Source of the DNA: DASRZM01 sp035686365
GTDB taxonomy: Bacteria; Pseudomonadota; Gammaproteobacteria; Xanthomonadales; Xanthomonadaceae
DNA length: 14,950 bases
Direction of reading: 5' to 3'
Assembly: GCA_035686365.1 (NCBI GenBank)
Contig: DASRZM010000089.1
Span: 1 to 14,950, forward strand
Shown here: piece by piece, positions 5,943 to 11,986 of the stretch
Layout: the number at the start of each line of letters is the position of its first letter
Numbering within the stretch: the stretch's first letter is position 1
Translations under genes and position numbers: made by a program
Notes under the pieces: generated by a model
What the model was told of the DNA's origin: nothing
Seen by the model: only the letters and a program-made list of their open reading frames with translations
Databases searched by the model: none

Positions 5943-6041
5943 GTCGTGGACCTTCGCGTCATGCTTCGGGCGAGCTTCGGTAATGCCTCCACAACCCCCA
6001 TCACCGGCCCGCTGCGCGGGCCGCTGATCGCCCCCTTGACT
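5943..6041. repeat. 99-bp direct repeat, copy 2
   Basis: Second copy of the element at 5830-5928, spaced 113 bp start to start. Its hairpin (arms 6000-6012 with 6016-6028, loop TGC) keeps 12 of 13 pairs. Two pairs differ from copy 1 on both sides in a compensating way (A-T to G-C and T-A to C-G), and one T-A pair has become C/C. The shared tail GCCCCCTTGACT continues here into AAGGGGGC, which makes a further inverted repeat. Confidence 0.75.
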
Positions 6042-6050
6042 CAAGGGGGC
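6030..6050. repeat. Inverted repeat GCCCCCTTGA / TCAAGGGGGC
   Basis: Perfect 10-bp arms around a single C. As a hairpin it would have 9 pairs and an ACT loop. The left arm is the end of the 99-bp repeat; the right arm is missing after copy 1, where the sequence diverges into ACGTAGGAGG. This suggests copy 1 is a truncated element. It could act as a terminator-like stem after pdxH, but no T-run follows. Confidence 0.5.
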
Positions 6051-6099
6051 TGGGCGAGGCTGGGGGGTGCGGTTGGGGTCTGCGCGGGCGCCGGCGTCT

Positions 6100-6159
6100 C
6101 CCTCCCTTTCGCGCAGCGAAGGGGAGGGTCGGGGTGGGGTCGCGCGGCGCAGCCGCGCG
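6100..6159. repeat. Pair of hairpins with GCA loops
   Basis: Hairpin one has arms 6100-6112 and 6116-6128 (13 pairs including one G-T wobble). Hairpin two has arms 6141-6148 and 6152-6159 (8 pairs). Both close on GCA, and the spacer GTCGGGGTGGGG resembles the GGGTGGGG tails seen after many intergenic hairpins in proteobacteria. Together with the 99-bp repeats they make most of the 5822-6259 region palindromic. I see no gene in it. Confidence 0.55.
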
Positions 6160-6210
6160 CGCAACGTGTCGCGTTGCCGGCTACCTGCACGATCGCATCG
6201 AGCTGCCTGG

Positions 6211-6241
6211 CCGGGTCCCGGGTCCCGGGTCCCGGGACCCG
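6211..6241. repeat. Heptanucleotide tandem array CCGGGTC
   Basis: Three exact copies of the 7-bp unit CCGGGTC (6211-6231) are followed by CCGGGAC and CCG, so the array turns into its own reverse complement at the end (GGGTCCCGGGACCC is a palindrome). It lies 19 bp before the start of the binding-protein gene. Tandem heptamers of this kind are, from memory, frequent in intergenic regions of xanthomonads. Confidence 0.65.
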
Positions 6242-6259
6242 AATCCACGGAGCCGCAGC

Positions 6260-7054
6260 GTGACCGGGCCGCGACGCATCGTGTGCCTGACCGAGGAGCC
6301 GACCGAGACCCTGTACCTGCTCGGGGAACAGGAGCGGATCGTCGGAATCTCCGGGTTCACGGTGCGGCCGCCGCAGGCACGGCGGGAAAAGCCCAAGGTG
6401 TCGGCCTTCACGAGCGCGAAGATCGATCGCATCCTGGCCTTGCGTCCGGACCTGGCGATCGGCTTCTCCGACATCCAGGCCGACATCGCCGCCGAGCTGG
6501 TTCGCGCCGGCGTGGAAGTCTGGATCGCCAACCACCGCAGCGTGGAGGGCATCCTCGAGTACGTGCTGCGGCTGGGTGCCCTGGTCGGCGCCGCACCGGC
6601 GGCCCGGCGGCTGGTGGCGAGCCTGCGTGCCCACCTGGACGCGGTCGCGGCGGCAGCGGCCGGGCCGGGGCCGCGTCCGCGGGTCTACTTCGAGGAATGG
6701 GACGAGCCCCCGATCACCGGGATCGGCTGGGTCGCCGAGCTGGTGCGCATCGCCGGCGGCGACGACATCTTCCCCGAACGCGCGCTGTGCGCGCTCGCAC
6801 GCGACCGCATCCTGGCCGACCCGCTGGAGGTCGTCCGCCGCGCGCCGCAGATCATCATCGGCTCCTGGTGCGGGAAGAAGTTCCGTCCCCGGTCGGTGGC
6901 TGCGCGGCCGGGCTGGGACCAGGTGCCGGCCGTGCGCGACGGCGAGCTGCACGAGGTGAAGTCGCCGCTGATCCTGCAGCCGGGGCCGGCCGCGCTGACC
7001 GACGGTGTGGATGCGCTGGCGGCCATCGTGCACGCCTGGAGCGCGCGCCACTGA
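6260..7054 (+). CDS. BtuF-like helical-backbone metal/cobalamin-binding protein, no signal peptide
   Basis: A 264-residue protein of the class III periplasmic-binding fold (COG0614/PF01497), related to the vitamin B12 and iron-siderophore receptors of ABC importers. Features: RIVCLTEEPTETLYLLGE at the N-terminus, ILALRPDLAIGFSDIQ (about 58-73), a long connecting helix, and VYFEEWDEPPITGIGWVAEL followed by AGGDDIFPE, a motif of a subgroup usually named cobalamin-binding protein. There is no signal peptide from this start. The frame is open to 6134, but that part is repeat sequence and adds no signal peptide. GTG at 6260 is preferred because GGAG (6249-6252) lies 7 nt upstream. No permease or ATPase gene is adjacent. 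Ligand and location are uncertain; a cytosolic role is possible. Confidence 0.85.
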   Translation: MTGPRRIVCLTEEPTETLYLLGEQERIVGISGFTVRPPQARREKPKVSAFTSAKIDRILALRPDLAIGFSDIQADIAAELVRAGVEVWIANHRSVEGILEYVLRLGALVGAAPAARRLVASLRAHLDAVAAAAAGPGPRPRVYFEEWDEPPITGIGWVAELVRIAGGDDIFPERALCALARDRILADPLEVVRRAPQIIIGSWCGKKFRPRSVAARPGWDQVPAVRDGELHEVKSPLILQPGPAALTDGVDALAAIVHAWSARH

Positions 7055-7070
7055 GCGCGTGCCGGAAGCG

Positions 7071-7086
7071 GCGCGCGCAGGCGCGC
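7071..7086. terminator. Possible bidirectional hairpin between convergent genes
   Basis: GCGCGC arms (7071-7076 and 7081-7086) with a GCAG loop lie in the 37-bp gap between the converging binding-protein and DUF4426 genes. There is no T-run on either side and the stem is simple alternating G/C, so function is uncertain. Confidence 0.25.
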
Positions 7087-7091
7087 GTGGC

Positions 7092-7535
7092 TCAGTCGGG
7101 AAAGAAGGACTGCGAGAAGCGGACCTGGACCGGCGGCCCGCCGTGCGCACGCGCCTGCACGTCGAAGCGCAGCGTCTCGCGGCCGTCGAAGCCGATCTCG
7201 GCCAGGTAGTAGACGGCCGCGCCCTCGCGCACTTCACGCAGTTCCAGCACCGAGCGCTGACCGACCAGGTTGGTTGCCGTGCCGGTGACCTCGGCCGTGA
7301 CCGCTTCGGTGAGACCGTCGTCGCGCCTGCGGTGCACGGCGATGTTCAGCAGGACGCGATTTGCCGATCGACGCACGCCGTACCGGCGCGCGACTTCCGG
7401 CGTGAGCCAGGTGGTCGGCAGCGCGTTGTAATAGACCACGTGGTCGCCGGCCTCGATGCGGTTGCTCGGCGCCGGCGCCTGGGCTGCAGCGCCCGCACCC
7501 AGGACGCAGAAGGCGATCAGTAGACAGGGGCGCAC
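7092..7535 (-). CDS. DUF4426 family secreted protein
   Basis: A 147-residue protein with a clear Sec signal peptide: MRPCLLIAFCVLGAGAAAQA, likely cut after AQA near residue 20. The mature part begins with a segment HVVYYNALPTTWLTPEVARRYGVRRS that I recognise as the DUF4426 family, a small periplasmic or secreted beta-rich protein of unknown function usually encoded beside yggT and proC in gammaproteobacteria. The start is GTG at 7535, fixed by a perfect Shine-Dalgarno AAGGAGG (minus strand of 7540-7546) that overlaps the last base of the yggT stop codon. The gap to yggT is 10 bp, so they form one operon. No lipobox is seen. Confidence 0.88.
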   Translation of the reverse strand: MRPCLLIAFCVLGAGAAAQAPAPSNRIEAGDHVVYYNALPTTWLTPEVARRYGVRRSANRVLLNIAVHRRRDDGLTEAVTAEVTGTATNLVGQRSVLELREVREGAAVYYLAEIGFDGRETLRFDVQARAHGGPPVQVRFSQSFFPD

Positions 7536-7545
7536 GAATCCTCCT

Positions 7546-8118
7546 TCAGCCGGTTGCCAAGCGGGTTCCCAGATCCCCCAGCGGCGCCACCAGCAGGATC
7601 CGCGCGAGCAGGATTGCCACGCAGGCCAGCAGCGGTGAAAGGTCGATGCCGCCCAGCGGCGGCAGCAGGCGGCGGAACGGGCGCAGCCAGGGTGCGGCCA
7701 GGCGGTCGATCAGCGGTACCAGCGGGTGGTGGGGGCTGCCCAGGAAGCTCAGGACGACGGCGATGATGATGATCCAGAAGAACAGCGTCAGCACCAGGCC
7801 GGCCAGTTCGGCCAGGCCCAGCACCAGCACCCCGGCGAACGCCGGCGCCATGCCGGCCAGCGCGAACAGCGCCACGACCTTCAGGCACTGGATCAGCCAG
7901 GCGACCGCTGCGGCAGCCACGTCGAAGCGTCCGACCGGACGCAGCAGGCGTCGCAACGGGGCCAGGACCGGATTGCTGGCGCGATACACGAACTGCGACA
8001 GCGGATCCTGGAAGCCCGCACGCGCCACCTGCAGTGCCACGCGCAGCACGAACAGCAGCGTCAGGGCGCCGAAGACCAGGTCCAGCAGCAGCGAACCGGC
8101 CGTGACCAGGTAGCTCAT
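7546..8118 (-). CDS. yggT: YggT family integral membrane protein
   Basis: A 190-residue membrane protein with the internal duplication typical of YggT. Each half has one or two hydrophobic helices followed by an amphipathic segment of the type DPLSQFVYRASNPVLAPLRRLLRP (37-60) and HPLVPLIDRLAAPWLRPFRRLLPP (about 130-153). YggT proteins sit in the inner membrane and have been linked to osmotic stress tolerance and, in relatives, to division or shape; the molecular role is not settled. The start is ATG at 8118. Its ATG overlaps the stop of a 25-codon open frame (ATGA), and DUF4426 follows 10 bp downstream. The upstream neighbour in this strand is yggS; proC, normally between them, is absent. Confidence 0.92.
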   Translation of the reverse strand: MSYLVTAGSLLLDLVFGALTLLFVLRVALQVARAGFQDPLSQFVYRASNPVLAPLRRLLRPVGRFDVAAAAVAWLIQCLKVVALFALAGMAPAFAGVLVLGLAELAGLVLTLFFWIIIIAVVLSFLGSPHHPLVPLIDRLAAPWLRPFRRLLPPLGGIDLSPLLACVAILLARILLVAPLGDLGTRLATG

Positions 8119-8192
8119 GCGCCCGCCGCCTCGCGCCCGTTACCGGAAGAGCCGCCGGCCACGGCAGGCGGACCGCAGCGAATCGAAGTCAT
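8115..8192 (-). other. 25-codon open frame in the place normally held by proC
   Basis: An ATG at 8192 opens a 25-residue frame starting MTSIRCGPPAVAGG that ends in an ATGA overlap with the yggT start. It occupies the 155-bp gap between yggS and yggT. There is no recognisable Rossmann motif of ProC, GC at third positions is only about two thirds, and no Shine-Dalgarno precedes it. It could be a leader peptide coupling yggT translation, a scar of a proC deletion, or chance. Confidence 0.2.
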
Positions 8193-8273
8193 GGTGCTCG
8201 GGAATGTCGATTGGCGGTGAGGATACCCGGTCGGGCCCGGCCCGCGGGCACGCGCCGGCTCCGCGCGCACGGC

Positions 8274-8963
8274 TCAGGGGCGCGGGCCGAACAGGGCCGT
8301 ACCGATCCGGACCATGGTCGCGCCTTCCTCGATGGCCAGTTCGAAGTCCTCGGTCATGCCCATCGACAGCGTGTCGATGCCCGGGTGCTCGCCGCGCAGG
8401 GCCTCGAACAGTGTGCGCATGCGCGCGAATGCGACGCGGCGCAGCGTCGGGTCGGCGTGCGGCGCCGGGATCGCCATGAGCCCGCGCAGGCGCAAGGCGG
8501 GCGTCCGCGCGATCGACTCGGCGAGCGGCCCCACCGCCGCGGGCGCGCAGCCGGACTTGCTGGCCTCGCGATCGATATTGACCTGGACCAGCACCTGCAG
8601 CGGCGCCAGCCCGGGCGGCCGCGCCCGCGCCAGCGGCTCGACCAGCCGCGGCCTGTCCAGCGACTGCAGCCAGTGGAAGTGCGCGGCCACGCCGGCGCAC
8701 TTGTTCGACTGCAGGTGGCCGATGAAATGCCAGCGCAGGTCGCGCCCGGCCAGCGCCTGCTGTTTGGCCAGCGCCTCGCCCAGGTAGTTCTCGCCGAATG
8801 CGCGCTGCCCGGCGTCGGCCAGCGCCGCCAGCGCGCGGACCGGCTGCGCCTTGCCGACGGCCAGCAGGCGCACCGGCGCGCCGGTGCCGGCACGCCGGCG
8901 GGCGGACTCGATCCGGTCCAGAACGGCTTGCAGGCGATTCCCGATGTCCGGCACGGATTGCAT
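8274..8963 (-). CDS. yggS: YggS family pyridoxal phosphate homeostasis protein
   Basis: A 229-residue PLP-binding protein (PLPBP/YggS, alanine-racemase-like TIM barrel, cytosolic) that buffers pyridoxal phosphate. Family signatures in order: LLAVGK (33-38, K38 the PLP lysine), FGENYLGEAL (56-65), WHFIGHLQSNK (78-88), VNIDREASKSG, RLRGLMAIP, and the C-terminal LSMGMTEDFELAIEEGATMVRIGTALFG, which binds the phosphate. The start at 8963 (MQSVPDIGNRL) fits the family; the frame extends upstream only as antisense to pilT. It is divergent from pilT, with a 117-bp gap, the arrangement found in many xanthomonads and pseudomonads. It is probably the first gene of a yggS-yggT-DUF4426 transcript. Confidence 0.94.
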   Translation of the reverse strand: MQSVPDIGNRLQAVLDRIESARRRAGTGAPVRLLAVGKAQPVRALAALADAGQRAFGENYLGEALAKQQALAGRDLRWHFIGHLQSNKCAGVAAHFHWLQSLDRPRLVEPLARARPPGLAPLQVLVQVNIDREASKSGCAPAAVGPLAESIARTPALRLRGLMAIPAPHADPTLRRVAFARMRTLFEALRGEHPGIDTLSMGMTEDFELAIEEGATMVRIGTALFGPRP

Positions 8964-8977
8964 TCCGGTGATGGCGC

Positions 8978-8983
8978 TATACT
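8978..8983 (+). promoter_or_regulatory. Possible -10 element upstream of pilT
   Basis: TATACT matches the -10 consensus at five of six positions and would give a pilT leader of about 90 nt. The nearest -35-like sequence, TTGCAT (8958-8963), is only 14 bp away, which is short, so the promoter is doubtful. The pilT ATG itself has a strong ribosome site, AGGGGGAG (9071-9078). Confidence 0.25.
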
Positions 8984-9080
8984 GGCTCGGAACCCATTGT
9001 ACGAACGGGAAACTCCGTTCCGTCGGGGCGGTCCCGCCGGATCTTCTGGGCGGGCACGACAGGCGTACCGAGGGGGAGAC

Positions 9081-10118
9081 ATGGATATTGCGGAACTGCT
9101 GGCCTTTTCCGTCAAGAACAAGGCGTCGGACCTGCACCTCTCGGCCGGCCTGCCGCCGATGATCCGGGTCGACGGCGACGTGCGCCGGATCAACGTGCCG
9201 GCGCTCGACCACAAGCAGGTCCATGCGCTGGTCTACGACATCATGTCGGACAAGCAGCGCCGCGACTACGAGGAGTTCCTCGAGGTCGATTTCTCGTTCG
9301 AGATTCCGGGCCTGGCCCGGTTCCGCGTCAATGCCTTCAACCAGAACCGCGGCGCCGCCGCCGTGTTCCGGACCATCCCCTCCGAGGTGCTCACGCTCGA
9401 CGATCTGGGCTGCCCGCGCATCTTCAAGGAGCTGATCGACCAGCCGCAGGGCCTGATCCTGGTGACCGGCCCGACCGGCTCGGGCAAGTCCACCACGCTG
9501 GCGGCGATGGTCGACCACGTCAACAAGAAGGAATACGGGCACATCCTGACGATCGAGGATCCGATCGAGTTCGTACACACATCGAACAAGTGCCTGATCA
9601 ACCAGCGCGAGATCCACCGCGACACCCATGGTTTCAACGAGGCGCTCCGCTCGGCGCTGCGCGAGGATCCCGACTTCATCCTGGTCGGCGAGATGCGCGA
9701 CATCGAGACCATCCGGCTGGCGCTGACTGCCGCCGAGACCGGGCACCTGGTCTTCGCGACCCTGCACACATCCTCGGCGGCCAAGACCATCGATCGCATC
9801 ATCGACGTGTTCCCGGCCGGCGAGAAACCGATGGTGCGCTCGATGCTGTCCGAGTCGCTGCGCGCGGTGATCGCGCAGGCGCTTCTGAAGAAGGTCGGCG
9901 GTGGCCGCACCGCCGCATGGGAGATCATGGTCGGCATCCCGGCGGTGCGCAACCTGATCCGCGAGGACAAGGTCGCGCAGATGTATTCCTCGATCCAGAC
10001 CGGCCACAACTACGGCATGCAGACGCTGGACCAGCACCTGCAGGACCTGGTCAAGCGGGGCCTGGTCACGCGCCAGATCGCGCGCGACTATGCCAAGGAC
10101 AAACGGTTGTTCGAATGA
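9081..10118 (+). CDS. pilT: Type IV pilus retraction ATPase PilT
   Basis: A 345-residue hexameric ATPase that drives pilus depolymerisation and twitching motility; it acts at the cytoplasmic face of the pilus machine. An N-terminal PAS-like domain (SDLHLSAGLPPMIRVDG, 16-32) is followed by the RecA-like domain with Walker A GPTGSGKS (130-137), the Asp box LTIEDPIEF (156-164), Walker B ILVGEMRD (200-207) and the His box TGHLVFATLHT (220-230). The C-terminal AVRNLIRE matches the AIRNLIRE retraction motif of PilT, with Val for the first Ile. Length is normal. The start ATG at 9081 follows AGGGGGAG; the frame is open further upstream without PilT similarity. It is followed by pilU after 101 bp. 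Confidence 0.98.
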   Translation: MDIAELLAFSVKNKASDLHLSAGLPPMIRVDGDVRRINVPALDHKQVHALVYDIMSDKQRRDYEEFLEVDFSFEIPGLARFRVNAFNQNRGAAAVFRTIPSEVLTLDDLGCPRIFKELIDQPQGLILVTGPTGSGKSTTLAAMVDHVNKKEYGHILTIEDPIEFVHTSNKCLINQREIHRDTHGFNEALRSALREDPDFILVGEMRDIETIRLALTAAETGHLVFATLHTSSAAKTIDRIIDVFPAGEKPMVRSMLSESLRAVIAQALLKKVGGGRTAAWEIMVGIPAVRNLIREDKVAQMYSSIQTGHNYGMQTLDQHLQDLVKRGLVTRQIARDYAKDKRLFE

Positions 10119-10126
10119 CCAACAGG

Positions 10127-10197
10127 GCTCAGAGATCAGAGGTCAGGGCTCAGGCGGCGGCAGACCGTTCCTGAGGCCTGAGCCCTGGTGTCTGGGC
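10127..10197. repeat. Heptad array and long hairpin between pilT and pilU
   Basis: Four tandem 7-bp units of the form GNTCAGR (GCTCAGA, GATCAGA, GGTCAGG, GCTCAGG; 10127-10154) are followed, after a 22-nt loop region, by an inverted arm. CAGGGCTCAGG (10144-10154) pairs perfectly with CCTGAGCCCTG (10177-10187), and weaker pairing continues outward to about 10134/10197. The structure fills most of the 101-bp pilT-pilU gap and would form a large stem in the transcript. No T-run follows, so it is more likely an attenuating or mRNA-stabilising stem, or a repeat element, than a terminator. Confidence 0.6.
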
Positions 10198-10219
10198 ACT
10201 CGAGCCCGGAGGGCGAGAC

Positions 10220-11350
10220 ATGAGCAGCATCGACTTTGCCAGCTTCCTGAAGCTGATGGCCCACAAGAAGGCATCGGACCTGTTCATCACGGCCGGTATC
10301 GCGCCCTCGATAAAGGTGAACGGACGCATCTCGCCGATCACCCAGAACCCGCTCACGCCACAGCAGGCGCGCGACCTCGTGCTCAACGTGATGAATCCCT
10401 CGCAGCGCGAGGAGTTCGAGAAGACCCACGAGTGCAACTTCGCGATCGGCGTCTCCGGCGTCGGCCGCTTCCGCGTCTCGTGCTTCTACCAGCGCAACCA
10501 GGTCGGCATGGTGCTGCGCCGGATCGAGACCAAGATCCCGACCATCGAGGAGCTGAACCTGGTTCCGATCATCAAGACGCTGGCGATGACCAAGCGCGGA
10601 ATCATCCTGTTCGTGGGCGCCACCGGCACCGGCAAATCGACCTCGCTGGCGTCCATGGTCGGCTACCGCAACCAGAACTCTTCGGGCCACATCATCACCA
10701 TCGAGGACCCGATCGAGTTCGTGCACAAGCACGAGGGCTGCATCATCACCCAGCGCGAGGTCGGCATCGACACCGACAGCTGGGAGAACGCGCTGAAGAA
10801 CACCCTGCGCCAGGCGCCGGACGTGATCATGATCGGCGAGGTGCGCACCCGCGAAGGCCTGGACCACGCCATTGCCTTCGCCGAGACCGGCCACCTGGTG
10901 CTGTGCACGCTGCATGCCAACAACGCCAACCAGGCGATGGACCGCATCATCAACTTCTTCCCGGAAGACCGCCGCAACCAGTTGCTGATGGACCTGTCGC
11001 TCAACCTGAAGGGCGTTATCGCGCAGCAGCTGATCCCCACCCCGGACGGCAAGGGGCGGCGGGTGGCGATGGAAATCCTGCTGGGCACCCCGCTGATCCA
11101 GGACTACATCCGCGACGGCGAGATCCACAAGCTGAAGGAAGTGATGAAGGAATCCGTGCAGCTGGGCATGAAGACCTTCGATCAGAGCCTGTTCGAGCTG
11201 TACCAGGCAGGCGAGATCAGCTACGAGGATGCGTTGCGCTTCGCGGATTCCACCAACGAGGTGCGCCTGCGGATCAAGCTGGCCCAGGGCGGCGATGCCT
11301 CGACCCTTGCGCAGGGGCTGGACGGCGTGGAAGTCGCCGAGGCGCGCTGA
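10220..11350 (+). CDS. pilU: PilT-dependent retraction ATPase PilU
   Basis: A 376-residue PilT paralogue. It has the same architecture: N-terminal domain with SDLFITAGIAPSIKVNG (19-35), Walker A GATGTGKS (133-140), Asp box ITIEDPIEF (159-167), Walker B-type VIMIGEVRT (202-210) and His box TGHLVLCTLHA (223-233). The C-terminus is about 30 residues longer than PilT and ends in a charged tail, as usual for PilU. In studied species PilU supports retraction under load and acts through PilT. The start ATG at 10220 follows a GGAGGGCGAG ribosome site. The separate site and the 101-bp gap with a hairpin leave room for expression differing from pilT. Confidence 0.97.
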   Translation: MSSIDFASFLKLMAHKKASDLFITAGIAPSIKVNGRISPITQNPLTPQQARDLVLNVMNPSQREEFEKTHECNFAIGVSGVGRFRVSCFYQRNQVGMVLRRIETKIPTIEELNLVPIIKTLAMTKRGIILFVGATGTGKSTSLASMVGYRNQNSSGHIITIEDPIEFVHKHEGCIITQREVGIDTDSWENALKNTLRQAPDVIMIGEVRTREGLDHAIAFAETGHLVLCTLHANNANQAMDRIINFFPEDRRNQLLMDLSLNLKGVIAQQLIPTPDGKGRRVAMEILLGTPLIQDYIRDGEIHKLKEVMKESVQLGMKTFDQSLFELYQAGEISYEDALRFADSTNEVRLRIKLAQGGDASTLAQGLDGVEVAEAR

Positions 11351-11407
11351 CCGGCGCCCCTGGCTGGCGCGGACACGCCTCCACCCTCCTTCGGGATCGG
11401 TAGCGTT

Positions 11408-11413
11408 TAGAAT
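11408..11413 (+). promoter_or_regulatory. Putative -10 of the algH-ruvX-pyrB operon
   Basis: TAGAAT matches the -10 consensus at five of six positions and ends 6 nt before the ATG of algH, so transcription would start at the start codon. No Shine-Dalgarno is present, consistent with a leaderless message. The -35 region, around 11385-11391, reads CCTCCTT and is poor. Confidence 0.45.
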
Positions 11414-11419
11414 CGACGC

Positions 11420-11986
11420 ATGCCGACCGATTCCTCGATGCTGTCCAACCAGCTGCTGGTGGCGCTGCCATCGTTGCAGGACCCGCATTTCGCCCGCAGC
11501 GTCGCCCTGGTTTGCCAGCACGATGCCGAAGGCGCGATGGGCGTGGTGGTCAACCGCGCGTCCGAATACACGCTGGGCGAAGTGCTGCAGCAAATGGGCA
11601 TCGCCAGCGACAGCGAGGCACTGCAGACGCAGATCGTGCTCGCCGGCGGCCCGGTGCATCCGGAGCGCGGCTTCGTCCTGCACGATGGCAGCCGCGAATG
11701 GGATTCCACGCTCGCGGTCGGCGACGGCCTGTACCTGACCACGTCGCGCGACGTGCTCGAGGCGCTGGCCCGCGGCGATGGCCCCTCCCAGGCAGTGGTG
11801 GCGCTGGGCTGCGCGGGCTGGGGCGCCGGGCAGCTGGAACAGGAACTGGTGGACGACAGCTGGCTGATGGTGCCCGCGGGTCGCGAGGTGTTGTTCGACC
11901 TCCCGCTGGAGCAGCGCTGGCAGGCCGCGGCAGGCAGCATCGGCGTGGACCTGGTCAATTACGTCGACCACAGCGGGCACGCATGA
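11420..11986 (+). CDS. algH: YqgE/AlgH family protein
   Basis: A 188-residue protein of the UPF0301 (YqgE/AlgH) family. Typical segments are LSNQLLVALPSLQDPHFARSV (8-28), EGAMGVVVNR (37-46), LAGGPVHPERGFVLH (around 74-88), LTTSRDVLEAL and ALGCAGWGAGQLEQEL. AlgH was named for an effect on alginate genes in Pseudomonas; the biochemical role is unknown. The ATG at 11420 has no Shine-Dalgarno and a TAGAAT just upstream, while an in-frame ATG at 11438 (MLSNQ) could be an alternative. It overlaps ruvX by 4 bases (ATGA), the standard algH-ruvX pairing in gammaproteobacteria. Confidence 0.95.
   Translation: MPTDSSMLSNQLLVALPSLQDPHFARSVALVCQHDAEGAMGVVVNRASEYTLGEVLQQMGIASDSEALQTQIVLAGGPVHPERGFVLHDGSREWDSTLAVGDGLYLTTSRDVLEALARGDGPSQAVVALGCAGWGAGQLEQELVDDSWLMVPAGREVLFDLPLEQRWQAAAGSIGVDLVNYVDHSGHA

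Noticed and set aside
5830..6041. CRISPR-like array
   Set aside because: There are only two imperfect 99-bp copies with a 14-bp spacer, no short regular repeat-spacer pattern and no cas genes.
5184..6248. Minus-strand open frame through pdxH and the repeat region
   Set aside because: Its composition is low-complexity Arg/Pro/Ala, it crosses the 99-bp repeats and the pdxH antisense strand, and no start or ribosome site supports it.
6134..6259. Upstream extension of the BtuF-like protein to an ATG at 6134
   Set aside because: The extra residues are encoded by hairpin and heptad repeat DNA, form no signal peptide, and the GTG at 6260 has a proper ribosome site.
8950..8961. Sigma-54-like sequence GGCACGGATTGC upstream of pilT
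   Set aside because: It resembles TGGCACG-N4-TTGC, but the GG and GC elements are separated by 8 bases instead of the required 10, and sigma-54 spacing is strict.
8211..9080. N-terminal extension of PilT in the same frame
   Set aside because: The frame is open upstream but lies antisense to yggS and has no similarity to PilT. The strong ribosome site AGGGGGAG directly precedes the ATG at 9081.
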